Of a DNA stretch of 59,875 nt, positions 1 through 8,878 are shown piece after piece; the stretch's first letter is position 1, and each line of letters starts with the position of its first letter. A program made the translations under genes and the position numbers. Origin of the DNA: Clostridia bacterium (GTDB lineage Bacteria > Bacillota > Clostridia > Oscillospirales > CAG-272); the NCBI GenBank assembly GCA_017461745.1, contig JAFTXE010000094.1, forward strand, positions 1-59,875, read 5' to 3'. The notes under the pieces were generated by a model. It did no database searches. It saw nothing but the letters and a program-made list of their open reading frames with translations, and was not told the DNA's origin.

Positions 1-176
1 GCTTGGCAAAAAACTTCCTTGCAGGGTTGTAGCCCGATTAAACATATATAATTCCAAGAATAGCTTCGTCGGGCTACAACCCTGCAAGAAAGCTTTTGCG
101 GAGCTTTTCTCGAAAAGCGACAACGCGTCTCCTCGCGTCCCCATATCCCCGATAAATCATAATTTGAAGATAACGT
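1..176. repeat. Imperfect palindromic intergenic element, copy 1 (left end cut off)
   Basis: This is a MITE-like hairpin element. The innermost arms (about 20-41 and 73-92) are perfectly complementary around GGGTTGTAGCCC / GGGCTACAACCC. The flanks match the full copy at 1804-2022, including the right-hand end GATAAATCATAATTT near 152-166. The left terminal repeat lies outside the window. No protein is encoded. It lies downstream of the minus-strand peptide gene and could act as a 3' hairpin. Confidence 0.65.
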
Positions 177-288
177 TCAACTTGAGAATGCGGTAATGCT
201 TTACGTCAAAAAATGATTATTAAGGTCAAAGTTTTTCAAACGGTGGATCCGTTTTATTGGTTTGAATTATCAAGTTAACACGACGGCA

Positions 289-380
289 GGAGAAAAAGGA
301 ATGCCCATTTTCCTTTTCTCCACTGTATTCCGTCAATTGTCGTCGCCACTCACTCGACAAGGGGGATAGCCGAGTGAGTG
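289..380 (-). terminator. Two hairpins downstream of the peptide gene
   Basis: Immediately after the stop of the 42-aa peptide gene lies a 10-bp perfect stem (347-356 with 371-380, CACTCACTCG / CGAGTGAGTG). A second stem at 289-300 with 311-321 (GGAGAAAAAGGA / TCCTTTTCTCC) follows. Neither has a clear U-run on the minus strand, so factor-independent termination is only a guess. I see nothing else in 177-288. Confidence 0.35.
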
Positions 381-393
381 AAAATGTAAAAAA

Positions 394-522
394 TTAAAGG
401 TCGCCAATACCGATTGTCATATCGATATTTGTCTGTTCTCCGCTGCTCAGAAGCAAGCAATTTTCAATGCCCTCAAATACTAAAGTCTGCATTTCGGGAG
501 CTACGTAATTATTCTTTTTCAT
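394..522 (-). CDS. Small peptide of the MKKNY-PE family (42 aa)
   Basis: A 42-aa peptide starting MKKNNYVAPEM with a strong AGGAG ribosome site eight or so bases upstream; the ATG at 520-522 is chosen over a longer reading that would start inside the preceding gene. It aligns with two other short genes in the window (28816-28947 and 52417-52539): all share MKxNY, a Pro-Glu/Asp pair, a short hydrophobic stretch, a Cys-containing turn (NCLLLSSG here, DCI..SG in the others), then a variable acidic tail. It has no signal peptide or membrane segment. It is the last gene of the operon that begins at 4850, 22 bp after the secreted jelly-roll protein. The function is unknown. A conserved head with a variable tail recalls modified-peptide precursors, but no maturation enzyme is present nearby. 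Confidence 0.7.
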   Translation of the reverse strand: MKKNNYVAPEMQTLVFEGIENCLLLSSGEQTNIDMTIGIGDL

Positions 523-544
523 CGTTCTATTCTCCTTTTCCACA

Positions 545-1714
545 TCAAGACTCGGGAACGTCAATCGTGATTTCCTCAGCCGCACTCATGTACTTGTTGC
601 CTGCTGCATCGGTAACGAAGGCTCTTACTACAAAAGTATAGCTTTCTCCAGCTGCAAGTCCCGTAACCGTCATAGCTCCAATAAAATTACAGCCTTTACT
701 TTCAGCAGTAACGGTATCTCCCGCTGCGCTGACGGAAGTGTATACCTTCGTAGAGGTACGTGTCTGTGCGCCTTTATCGCTTCCCTTACGGGAGATTTCA
801 AATCCGTGAGAAGCATAGTTTGCAAGCTCAGTATCTTCCATTGTTATTGCAGAAAGAATACGAACAGTCGTATTGTCGTCGCTAAGCTGTCCACCGATTA
901 CTGTTGAGCGGCAGTTTGAGGGAATAATAGAAATGTTGGAAATAGTACCGTCAAATGTAGTATACGTTTTGCCGTAATTCTCACGTAGACCAAAAGCAAA
1001 ATTACCGGCACCGATGTCCATATCCGTAATATCGAACTCCAGCATCTTGGATCTATCACTCTCAAGAGTCATAGTCATTTTCGTCATAGTCTTAGTCTCT
1101 GCGTCAAAGTCAAATTCGTAAATAACCGCATCATTACCCGTGATAATAGCTTCTGCAATCTTACTGTTTGTTGCAACAATTGTATTATTCCAATATAGGT
1201 GATATCCGCTTGTGGTATTATAGCACACCTTGACACTTAGCTGATTCTCATCAACCATCTCGGTGCAGTAATTCCAAGCATAAGCCGCAGAAACATTTGC
1301 GGAGTTGTCAGTTCCAACACCGAAAACCAACCATGTATAATTTTCTGAATTGGCTCCTATGGTAGTAGCCGCGCCTTCGCTGTTTGACGCCCAATTGTAA
1401 TGGGTAGAAGTCATTTCAAACGAGAGCGTAATATCCTCAGTGATTGCTGTCAGATTATACTCGGAAGGAGTAACCATAAAAGCAGAACCGCCATTAACAA
1501 ACGTGTGCAGGTTCACCTGCCCATCAGCACACGAAGCTGTGCTTGTTTTATACGGAGTAGCTGAGTTATTCGTGTTTGTCGCCGTTTTAACACTCGTCAG
1601 TATTTCAGGCACATAAACTTTTGTATTATCAGCAACATCTGCCGAAACGCTGAGGGGTAAAGCAGCAAGTGTTATACACAAAACTGCCAATATTAAAGAC
1701 ATAATTTTTTTCAT
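545..1714 (-). CDS. Secreted jelly-roll protein with shared C-terminal module
   Basis: A 389-aa exported protein. Residues 1-25 form a Sec signal peptide ending VSA/D. Residues about 45-265 are rich in beta strands and end in a LamG-like pattern (FAFGLREN, then TFDGTISNISII), which suggests a concanavalin-type fold. The C-terminal 120 residues are the module that also appears in the protein at 2832-4850 (a VRILSAI strand, a SRKGSDKG loop, then YTFVVRAF). No catalytic motif is visible, so binding to glycan or surface is the best guess. The ribosome site is AGAAAGGA. A palindromic repeat element separates it from the upstream EEP gene. It lacks a lipobox, sortase signal and dockerin, so it is probably released or loosely held at the wall. 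Confidence 0.7.
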   Translation of the reverse strand: MKKIMSLILAVLCITLAALPLSVSADVADNTKVYVPEILTSVKTATNTNNSATPYKTSTASCADGQVNLHTFVNGGSAFMVTPSEYNLTAITEDITLSFEMTSTHYNWASNSEGAATTIGANSENYTWLVFGVGTDNSANVSAAYAWNYCTEMVDENQLSVKVCYNTTSGYHLYWNNTIVATNSKIAEAIITGNDAVIYEFDFDAETKTMTKMTMTLESDRSKMLEFDITDMDIGAGNFAFGLRENYGKTYTTFDGTISNISIIPSNCRSTVIGGQLSDDNTTVRILSAITMEDTELANYASHGFEISRKGSDKGAQTRTSTKVYTSVSAAGDTVTAESKGCNFIGAMTVTGLAAGESYTFVVRAFVTDAAGNKYMSAAEEITIDVPES

Positions 1715-1803
1715 TTGTGTTTTTCCTTTCTGCTGTTATTTACAGCAATTAATTTTTTATTCCATAACCGCTTGGGCGCGCGGTTAAAAAATACTTGATG
1801 ATT

Positions 1804-2022
1804 GATAAATTGTGATTTATCGGGGAGACTCGGGGGATGCGATTCCGCTTTTTTGAAAAAAAGCTTGGCAAAAAACTTCCTTGCATGGCAGTAGCCCAGC
1901 GAGGCTATTCTTTGATTTATATGCAAAATGATTGGGCTACTGCCATGCAAGAAAGCTTTTGCGGAGCTTTTCTCGAAAAGCGACAACGCGTCCCTGTACT
2001 CTCCCGACAAATCATAATTTAT
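1804..2022. repeat. Imperfect palindromic intergenic element, complete copy
   Basis: A 219-bp element whose ends are inverted repeats: ATAAATTGTGATTTATCGG at 1804 and, on the other strand, ATAAATTATGATTTGTCGG at 2022. The similarity continues inward for about 95 bp per arm (CGCTTTTTTGAAAAAAAGC against CGCTTTTCGAGAAAAGC, then CTTCCTTGCA against CTTTCTTGCA), so the whole element can fold into one long hairpin. The centre is TGGCAGTAGCCC...GGGCTACTGCCA. Open frames across it are hairpin artefacts. Confidence 0.75.
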
Positions 2023-2037
2023 AGCTATCTCCTACTC

Positions 2038-2835
2038 TCATTCCACTGCCATATCCGCAAGCAGAATGAAGTGGTCGGAGTGACCGTAATTGACGGCGCG
2101 GAAGTTATTCGCTTCTATTCCTTGAGAGAATATAAGGTTATCAAATCGGTAGCCGTCGTGAGTAGTCACCAGCATATTTTCTCTGTTGTTCGCCTGCGTC
2201 GTGTCGGGGAAAATGCGCTCGAAATCCTCGCACCTCTGCCAATTAAAGTCTCCCGCGAGAATATATCTCTCCTTGTTCTTCATGGCGTCGTAGGTAAACT
2301 GCATCTGCTTGTGTATGACGCCTTGATCATAGTGCGATACGTAAAAATACGTTTTCTTTCCATTCACGTCAAGCAAGACTTCAAGCAGAACGCAATTGGG
2401 GGATTTTCCTTCAACGCAAGGCATTACGTATTTTGACGTGGATATTATCGGGAATTTGGACACAAGCGCAACTCCGATATACCCTTTATCCACGGGAGCG
2501 TTCGGCGTATCCGAGTAATCCAATGTGACGCCCTCGGCAAATGCGCTGTACCATTTCTCTCCCGTCAGTTCCTCTAAGGTGTCCCTTATGATACTCACGG
2601 AATCCTTATACAGCGTCCAACCTCTGTACTGAGCTACCTCCTGAAAGCCTATTATATCTGCTCCCACGTTGACTATATCCTCGGCAATAAGCTCGTAAGC
2701 GATATCATCAAACGGCGGCATTTTTTCGCCGTCAAGAACTCTCGGCAAATGCTTTCCGTCCTTCATGAGAAGATACTTTACTCCGCCCTCTTTGAGATTG
2801 TAGGACGCAACGGTTATCTTTTTGTTTTTCATCAT
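2038..2835 (-). CDS. Cytosolic endonuclease/exonuclease/phosphatase-family protein
   Basis: A 265-aa single-domain hydrolase of the EEP superfamily (DNase I, sphingomyelinase and inositol-phosphatase fold), which uses a divalent metal to cut phosphodiesters or phosphomonoesters. The signature residues are all visible: Asn13 in SYNLKEGG, Glu66 in FQE, the SHYD strand, Asp196 and Asn198 in AGDFN, and the closing Ser-Asp-His at 253-255. There is no signal peptide, so it acts in the cytoplasm. It overlaps the upstream gene by four bases (ATGA), implying translational coupling. The upstream protein carries the same domain after a secreted head, so the operon makes an outside and an inside version of one activity. 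The substrate cannot be told from sequence; nucleic acid, lipid and sugar phosphates are all possible. Confidence 0.8.
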   Translation of the reverse strand: MMKNKKITVASYNLKEGGVKYLLMKDGKHLPRVLDGEKMPPFDDIAYELIAEDIVNVGADIIGFQEVAQYRGWTLYKDSVSIIRDTLEELTGEKWYSAFAEGVTLDYSDTPNAPVDKGYIGVALVSKFPIISTSKYVMPCVEGKSPNCVLLEVLLDVNGKKTYFYVSHYDQGVIHKQMQFTYDAMKNKERYILAGDFNWQRCEDFERIFPDTTQANNRENMLVTTHDGYRFDNLIFSQGIEANNFRAVNYGHSDHFILLADMAVE

Positions 2836-4850
2836 TTGATCACCTTTATCTCGGCTGTAAGCAGATAGTGGTCGGAATTGCCCGTAATTTTTGCTTCTGC
2901 CGTTCCACTGAGCTTTGTAAAGCCCGAGTAAATTATGTTGTCGAACATCTGGTCTGCGGTGGTAGTTACTATATGAGTCTCAGCGTTGTTCACCTTATTC
3001 GCGTCGGGGAACGCCGCGTCAAAGCCCGTCCACGTCTGGTAGTTAAAGTCACCTGCTACTATATAACGGCTGTAATTTTTAGCCTGCGTGTATATCTCGG
3101 AAAGTTGAACGTCTATAGCACTCTGGTCGTTGTGAGTTGAATAGAACGCAAGCTCAGTTCCGTTAACGTCGATTATAGCCTCTAAAAGCACACAGTTGTT
3201 CTCTGAATTTTTCACCGTCATTTTGTACTCGTTGGTTTTCTTGATGGGATATTTTGATATTATACCTACGCCAAGTCTACCAACGTCACCTGCTTCAATG
3301 TTGTATTCAGGGTATGCTGTATCGTAATTAACAGTAGTAGCTACTCCGTAAGCATAATAATACTCACAACCGTTTTTGCTCTCAAGATACGCCTCCATTA
3401 TAGCCAAGGGATCCTGACCGTATACTCCCTTAGTATTGCAATATATCTCTTGAAAAGCCACTACATCAAAGTCTTTAATATCCTCGGCAATCTTCGTGAA
3501 ATCAGGGGCTTTCGTTCCTGAGTCTCCAAGCTCGTAATAACCGCCCTCGTGGAGATTATACGTGCCCACCTTAACAGTCGTGAATATATCCTCTTCTGCG
3601 GGTGTGCTTGTGGATATCTCACCGTTAACCACCTCAAAGTAATTAGTATCTCCCGCGAAGATATTTCCAAACTTATCCTTAAGGAATCCGCGAACGGCGA
3701 ATCTGTAGGTCTGAGTCTTGCTAAGTCCGTCAACACTCATGGCGCTGACGTAGTCAGCCTCAAGCTCGCTTGCGCTTACATCCATTGTATCTGCCCTTAT
3801 GGACGTATACAGCTTTTGAGATGTCAGCTTATGCGTTGTATTATTGCCCTCGACCTTTACTACGTCAAAGCCTACCTCGGTAAATTGAGACATTATATCC
3901 TCAGTCATCGTCACTCCCGCTACAAAGCGAACCGACGTTCCGTCGCCGGACATCTGAGCATATCTGGCTCTCGGAGCGCTTGCGGATACGGTGCTGATGG
4001 CTGCGTAGGTCTTTACAAAATCCACCTCATATTTGGTTTCTTCGTTTGAGGTTATTTTAATATCTGTAATAAGGAAATCCAATACGTCCGTTTGCGTATA
4101 TGTATCCATACGCAAAACAATACCAAAATAATCCTTGTTGTTTCCCGCAATTGCTATGTCGTCAATATCGCAGGTGACGCTATAATGACCTGAAGATATA
4201 GTAACCGTAACAAGATTATTATTTTTAACGGAAAACTTATACGTAACCGCATCACCCAGAGACGTAATTTCGGAGTTATAGTTTGTACTTCCATCAACAG
4301 CAACGTTAGCAATTATCTTTGTCAACGCTTTGCTTGCTACACTCGTATCCTGTGAGATACTCGTTCCGCCCTGCTTGCAATACTTTAAACCGCCTGTTGC
4401 AAACTGAATCTTATGCTTGACTGTATTGCCTATCATCGTTGAACACAATTCGTCAGCGTTCAACGCTTGATTTTCATTTTTCCCAAAGCCGTAAAACATA
4501 TATGGGCCAGCTCCAGCCCTCATGGAATTGGCGGTAAAGGTTATATCGTAATCTGTAGCCTCACCTACACTATCAAGCGGAACCAAAAATCCCGCCTTCA
4601 AGCCTTCAAGAGATTTGCCACTATCATTACGGTTATTATTCTCCTGACCATAGGCTCTTAAAAACAAACCATTCTCGCGAAGCGCTGCTACGTTTCCGCT
4701 TAAGCCTGAAACTTTTCCAAGAAAAGTCTCCACGCCTATATTATAATTTTCAGTAACACTCGTTGCTTCCTCAGCGGATGCGGGCACTGCGACCATCATC
4801 ATAGATATAACGGTAGCTGCTACAAGCAACATGGATAAAATTCTTTTCAT
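2832..4850 (-). CDS. Secreted jelly-roll / shared module / EEP phosphoesterase fusion
   Basis: A 672-aa exported three-part protein. Residues 1-26 are a signal peptide (ending ASA/E). About 35-275 is a beta-rich, LamG-like region. About 285-410 is the C-terminal module also found at 545-1714 (GDGTSVRFVAGVTM, then TYRFAVRGFL). Residues about 425-672 are a complete EEP hydrolase: Asn in TYNLHEGG, Glu in FQEIY, GDFN at 600-603, and SDH at 659-661. The EEP part is a clear relative of the stand-alone protein encoded immediately downstream. Its own promoter lies at 4921-4949, so it heads a transcript separate from the GH10/GH78 operon. The likely role is cleavage of an extracellular phosphoester while docked by the head domains. 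Substrate unknown. Confidence 0.75.
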   Translation of the reverse strand: MKRILSMLLVAATVISMMMVAVPASAEEATSVTENYNIGVETFLGKVSGLSGNVAALRENGLFLRAYGQENNNRNDSGKSLEGLKAGFLVPLDSVGEATDYDITFTANSMRAGAGPYMFYGFGKNENQALNADELCSTMIGNTVKHKIQFATGGLKYCKQGGTSISQDTSVASKALTKIIANVAVDGSTNYNSEITSLGDAVTYKFSVKNNNLVTVTISSGHYSVTCDIDDIAIAGNNKDYFGIVLRMDTYTQTDVLDFLITDIKITSNEETKYEVDFVKTYAAISTVSASAPRARYAQMSGDGTSVRFVAGVTMTEDIMSQFTEVGFDVVKVEGNNTTHKLTSQKLYTSIRADTMDVSASELEADYVSAMSVDGLSKTQTYRFAVRGFLKDKFGNIFAGDTNYFEVVNGEISTSTPAEEDIFTTVKVGTYNLHEGGYYELGDSGTKAPDFTKIAEDIKDFDVVAFQEIYCNTKGVYGQDPLAIMEAYLESKNGCEYYYAYGVATTVNYDTAYPEYNIEAGDVGRLGVGIISKYPIKKTNEYKMTVKNSENNCVLLEAIIDVNGTELAFYSTHNDQSAIDVQLSEIYTQAKNYSRYIVAGDFNYQTWTGFDAAFPDANKVNNAETHIVTTTADQMFDNIIYSGFTKLSGTAEAKITGNSDHYLLTAEIKVIK

Positions 4851-4920
4851 GCCGTTTTCCTCTTTCTTTTTGTTTCTATTAGTTTAATACCGTTTATACG
4901 CATATGCGCTCTATGTACTT

Positions 4921-4949
4921 ATTGTACAACTAATATAAAAACTTTTCAA
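4921..4949 (-). promoter_or_regulatory. Sigma-A promoter for the EEP operon
   Basis: On the minus strand: -35 TTGAAA (4944-4949), a 17-bp spacer, -10 TACAAT (4921-4926). The start of transcription would fall about 65 bases before the ATG at 4850. Confidence 0.65.
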
Positions 4950-4979
4950 TAAGATATTTTTACCAAGCTCAATTATTAT

Positions 4980-6482
4980 TCAGTTCATATAGACAGCAAA
5001 GCCTTTGTTTGCCGATATTACCGTATATCCGTCCTCAGTCTTTTTCAGCTCGGTATCAAACTTGATTTGATAATTGAAATCATTGTGACTGAAATACAGC
5101 TTATTTGTCACTGCCTTTGTGAGTGCGTCGCACGCTCCGAGACTTATGAGCATTTCTCCGCAGTTGTTGATAGTAAGTCCCGTTTCCGAAAAGGTCAAAG
5201 TGCCTTTATGTCCGTCTACAAATTTGACAGTAACTTCAAGCTCTCCATTTGAATTTTCTCTTGAGCCTTCAAGAATTTGCACTGCGTCCTTGAATATCCA
5301 AGCGCATTCCTTATCTTCCTTGCTCCACATTCTGTTGTCGATTATAGGAAGGTTATCGTAGGTCGCCAGCCACCCCTCGCAAGCGGTGGTAAGATATCTC
5401 TCGGTATATTTGTCGTCGTATTTCTGTATGTCTCTGAAAATAAGTCTGCCGTCTTTCAAAAACAGATTAGCTCTCCAATTTGCGCTGCTATACCACACCG
5501 ATTGAATACCGTTATCCGACCAATCGCGAAAAGCGCTGAGCGCTGCGGCGGGGGTCTTGGCGTGCTTCTTTTTGAAATCCTCTCCCGTTTTGCCAAGCTG
5601 ATCTATTTTTACTTTTCCTTCTTTTTCAAGTCTTGCAAGCTTCTCGGCTTGCATTCGGTAGCCTTTTTCTATTCTCGACCAGCCGAAGCTGTTCTCCTGA
5701 CCCGTGGTCGCTTGGCTCAGTGCAAGTGACGGATTGGAATAATACTGTTCAAAGTACCAATCCATTACCTCATCGTTAGCACCGCAGGGCCACACGGGCT
5801 CCATGGTAAAGCAACCGCTTATCTTGGGCGAGTGCTTTTTTTCGTCGTAGCCGTATATCGCGTCAATACCGAGCATACGGAACACGGGGGTATTTATCTT
5901 GGTCTGCTCGCTCTGTGAGGGACAAAGCATATTATTTCTTGACGGATAATATCCGCCGCTGTAATAGCCGCCCCAAAGTGTGTAGGCGTCAACCGCGTAC
6001 TGCTCACGGCAGATACAAAATGCGTCCATACCGTACTTATCGCTCATATAAGCCATTGAATGCGCATCGAGTAACCACGAGCCCGCGGTCTTGGGATAAT
6101 AGCCGAATGTGCCTTTAAAAAGGTCGAACACCTCGTCTATGAGCGCTTCTCTCTGCTCAGGGGTATACGCGGGCAGAAACCCAGGATTTACGTACCAATC
6201 CCAATCAAAGCCCTCTCGCCCTCTCCACTCAATTCCTACCTTCTCCGTAAGTGGTCTGCACATCTCAAACCACAGACCAAGCTCCATGTCATCGTCCTTC
6301 TCCCTTTTGAAAAGCTCTACCATGTCCTCTCTGAGAAGGGCGTCGTACTGCAACAGGAAGGTATGCTTAAATCCGTAGGATTTATCTATCTTTATTTCCT
6401 CTGCTATCGGTGTCAACAAATCCATTGGCTTTCTCGGCTCACAGCCACGAACAAAGTTGACTATATTCATTACGTTATTCAT
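4980..6482 (-). CDS. NodB-like hydrolase candidate, paralogue A
   Basis: A 500-aa cytosolic protein related along its length to the protein at 57642-59246. Shared blocks: NIINF(V/I)R..EPR at the start, (K/G)TFLLQYDAL near residue 40, E(L/I)GLW(F/L)E near 68, WDWY near 95, and Y(Y/P)P...GSW..DA near 130, followed by QENSFGW near 265. The order of a GTF strand, an E-GLW strand and a GSW strand resembles polysaccharide deacetylase or GH57-like barrels. I could not match it to a named family with certainty. It is the third gene of GH10 - GH78 - this gene, nine bp after the GH78 gene. The same GH78-plus-this pair recurs at 55632-59246, so the two enzymes probably work on the same oligosaccharide. 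There is no signal peptide. Confidence 0.5.
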   Translation of the reverse strand: MNNVMNIVNFVRGCEPRKPMDLLTPIAEEIKIDKSYGFKHTFLLQYDALLREDMVELFKREKDDDMELGLWFEMCRPLTEKVGIEWRGREGFDWDWYVNPGFLPAYTPEQREALIDEVFDLFKGTFGYYPKTAGSWLLDAHSMAYMSDKYGMDAFCICREQYAVDAYTLWGGYYSGGYYPSRNNMLCPSQSEQTKINTPVFRMLGIDAIYGYDEKKHSPKISGCFTMEPVWPCGANDEVMDWYFEQYYSNPSLALSQATTGQENSFGWSRIEKGYRMQAEKLARLEKEGKVKIDQLGKTGEDFKKKHAKTPAAALSAFRDWSDNGIQSVWYSSANWRANLFLKDGRLIFRDIQKYDDKYTERYLTTACEGWLATYDNLPIIDNRMWSKEDKECAWIFKDAVQILEGSRENSNGELEVTVKFVDGHKGTLTFSETGLTINNCGEMLISLGACDALTKAVTNKLYFSHNDFNYQIKFDTELKKTEDGYTVISANKGFAVYMN

Positions 6483-6491
6483 TATATTTAC

Positions 6492-8864
6492 CTATGCTTC
6501 GTAAGCCGTTATTCTTTCTACCGTATAAGTCGTGCTTTCAATATTGTATACACGGCGGTTGTGGGAGAACAAATCTCTGATTCCTTCCTTTGAAGCAACT
6601 CTCCAGCCTCTCGGAAGCGTCATACAGCCTTCAACTCCCTCGGGTATCTGCACCTTAAGAATTATCTTTTCTCCGTCTCTATGCCATCTTACCTCTACTC
6701 TGCCCTTTATAGTATCGTAATAGGCAGAAGCGTGCGTCAGCTTTTCTATAAAATTTGGAGAAATACGCACATAACCTGCGTTATCCGCATGGGGATTTAT
6801 CTGAAGTCCAGCAATGTGCGCTATAAAGAAGCCCGTTATATCGCCGTGAAAATGGTGATTGAGTGAGGTATGCATTATCTTGTGCGGCGGAAGAAATTTT
6901 TCGGCAAATGAGCCAAGCTCATATTTATCAACCCACATACCGTATGAGGGGCAATCGGTCCTCGTTATCATCTTATAAGCCAGCTCCGCGTCTCCGTGCT
7001 TTGCAAGTACACGGAATATGCAACGCAGTCCTATCATTCCGCAGTCGATGTGGTCGCCCATTTCATGTATCATGTCGAGCAGTACTCTATATGCCGTGGC
7101 GCTGTCCTTGCCCTCAAAAAGACCGTAGTAGAGAGCCGCCGCCTGCGCTGTCTGACAACCACCGTATACCACAGCGCCGTCGTCAACAAGATATCTGTGG
7201 AATGCCGTAAAGAACTCATCTCCGAGTCTCTTGGCAAAATCTGCCTGCAAGTCAAGTCCGCATTCTCTGAACATAAACTCAGCCTTACGGCATATATTAT
7301 AGGAAACTGCTGTGTCTGTTGTTACGTTGGGACAGATATGATTAGAGCCCGAACGCAGTGCCTGACAGTAGTCACCAAGACCTATATTTATAGTTCCATT
7401 CTCGCTTCTTCTCTTTGACAAGTAGTTGAGATAATGCATAAGCATATCGGAACATTCGAGGAAAAGCGTTTTATCTCCTCTGTAGACGTACACCTGATAC
7501 GGTATCTCTATCATGACCTGATCCCATGCAGGTCCGTTACCCCATTTAAATCCGCCGAACGCGGTGGGAATATATCCCGGTATCTGTCCGTTGGGGCGCT
7601 GTACCTCTCTTATCATCTTAAGCCACTGCCCGAGGCTTCTCTCTACGGTCAGCGTCTGTAGCATATGCTCGGCAGAGACCGCCGCGTCGCCCGTCCAGCC
7701 GTTTTTCTCTCTGTGAGGGCAATCCATTGGGAAATATACGAAGTTTGCAAGGTCGCTGTTTCGACCGTATCTCATAAGCTCGTTGGTTATGTAGTCGGAG
7801 CATTCAAAACCGCCTCTTTCCTTGAGGTCGGAATTGAGCACGAGAGCTGTGAGTGTGTCATCGGTTATCTGCTCTTTGTCAATACCTATTACCATGTAAT
7901 ATTTTGCGCCATGATAGGTAAAGGACGGAATATATTCCTCGATCTCCTCACCGCCCTTGCATATATAGATGTCTCTCTGGCAAAATCCGAAGGGATAAAA
8001 GCTCTGAATATTCTCAAAGGCTATATCGCCCTTTTCGTCAATCAACTCTGCCGCCTGTATGGCAATCACCTGCCCCGCTCTTCCCTTTATGCGAAGACGA
8101 GGAACTGAAGACAAGTTGTCTTTGAACTTAAAGAGAAATCCTCTTTCGTTTTCCGCAGGCTTATAGTACGTGGTCTTGGATATCTCATATGTATCGGGGC
8201 GGATCATATCGGGCAGCTGTATATCCGCAATACCGCACTCCGTTACCTCGTAAGGCTTCAGCTCCTTGGTTATGACTATGGGGTCTGTGTCATTAAGCTC
8301 GTAAACACCTCTTGCGGCATCGGTAGGAATTGCCTTCGTCCATGTGCTATCATCAAAGTCGGGAAGATTCCAACCCTCTATTTCCTTGCGCGCGTCGTAA
8401 TGCTCTCCGCTTCTGAGGTCGTCGAATATTACGGGTGACGGAGCGCAAACAAAGCTCTCGTCCGCCTCAAATTCAAGCGCATCGGACTCAAAATGCAAAG
8501 CGACCTTGGGCGCAGAGCGGTATTTCGCTCTGTCAAAGCCCCAGATATATCCGCCTATGGCGTTGCCGTTTCCGTTACCGAGCCAAAGAGCTATACAGTT
8601 TTTGCCAACCTTGAGGTAAGGCAAAACGTCGTATTCATCAAAGAATATTATCTGGTCGGGGTTGGTGATATTTGGCGCAAGTCTGCTGCCCGTTATTTTC
8701 TCGCCGTTTATATAGAGGCGATAAAATCCCGTTGAGGTCAGCGTCAATACAGCCTTATTTGGCAGCACCCCAAGCTCGAAGCTCTTGCGCATATATGGTG
8801 CTGCAACGGGCTTGTCGTAAGTGCAGTATTTCTCAGTCGCTTTTATGAATTTTTCTGATAGCAT
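6492..8864 (-). CDS. GH78-family alpha-L-rhamnosidase
   Basis: A 790-aa intracellular glycosidase that should release terminal alpha-L-rhamnose. Residues about 25-340 are the beta-sandwich domains usual in this family (YRLYINGEKI at 49-58 is the N-domain hallmark). The (alpha/alpha)6 catalytic barrel starts near 350. The family motif DCPHREKNGWTGDA is at 381-394, with the acidic residues used for catalysis. A C-terminal beta-sandwich closes the protein. There is no signal peptide. The gene is 14 bp downstream of GH10 and nine bp upstream of the NodB-like gene, in one operon facing an AraC regulator. The length fits GH78. The exact linkage cut is not predictable from sequence. Confidence 0.85.
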   Translation of the reverse strand: MLSEKFIKATEKYCTYDKPVAAPYMRKSFELGVLPNKAVLTLTSTGFYRLYINGEKITGSRLAPNITNPDQIIFFDEYDVLPYLKVGKNCIALWLGNGNGNAIGGYIWGFDRAKYRSAPKVALHFESDALEFEADESFVCAPSPVIFDDLRSGEHYDARKEIEGWNLPDFDDSTWTKAIPTDAARGVYELNDTDPIVITKELKPYEVTECGIADIQLPDMIRPDTYEISKTTYYKPAENERGFLFKFKDNLSSVPRLRIKGRAGQVIAIQAAELIDEKGDIAFENIQSFYPFGFCQRDIYICKGGEEIEEYIPSFTYHGAKYYMVIGIDKEQITDDTLTALVLNSDLKERGGFECSDYITNELMRYGRNSDLANFVYFPMDCPHREKNGWTGDAAVSAEHMLQTLTVERSLGQWLKMIREVQRPNGQIPGYIPTAFGGFKWGNGPAWDQVMIEIPYQVYVYRGDKTLFLECSDMLMHYLNYLSKRRSENGTINIGLGDYCQALRSGSNHICPNVTTDTAVSYNICRKAEFMFRECGLDLQADFAKRLGDEFFTAFHRYLVDDGAVVYGGCQTAQAAALYYGLFEGKDSATAYRVLLDMIHEMGDHIDCGMIGLRCIFRVLAKHGDAELAYKMITRTDCPSYGMWVDKYELGSFAEKFLPPHKIMHTSLNHHFHGDITGFFIAHIAGLQINPHADNAGYVRISPNFIEKLTHASAYYDTIKGRVEVRWHRDGEKIILKVQIPEGVEGCMTLPRGWRVASKEGIRDLFSHNRRVYNIESTTYTVERITAYEA

Positions 8865-8878
8865 TTTTATATCTCCTT

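Noticed and set aside
394-522. A modified-peptide (RiPP) biosynthetic cluster
   Set aside because: The precursor-like shape is suggestive, but no radical SAM, YcaO, lanthionine synthetase, protease or dedicated exporter gene is encoded anywhere in the window.
1711-2010. A 99-aa minus-strand gene
   Set aside because: It lies almost wholly inside the palindromic repeat element and reads the hairpin arms; no family resemblance.
1837-2436. A 199-aa plus-strand gene
   Set aside because: It starts in the repeat element and then runs antisense through the EEP gene, which has clear catalytic motifs.
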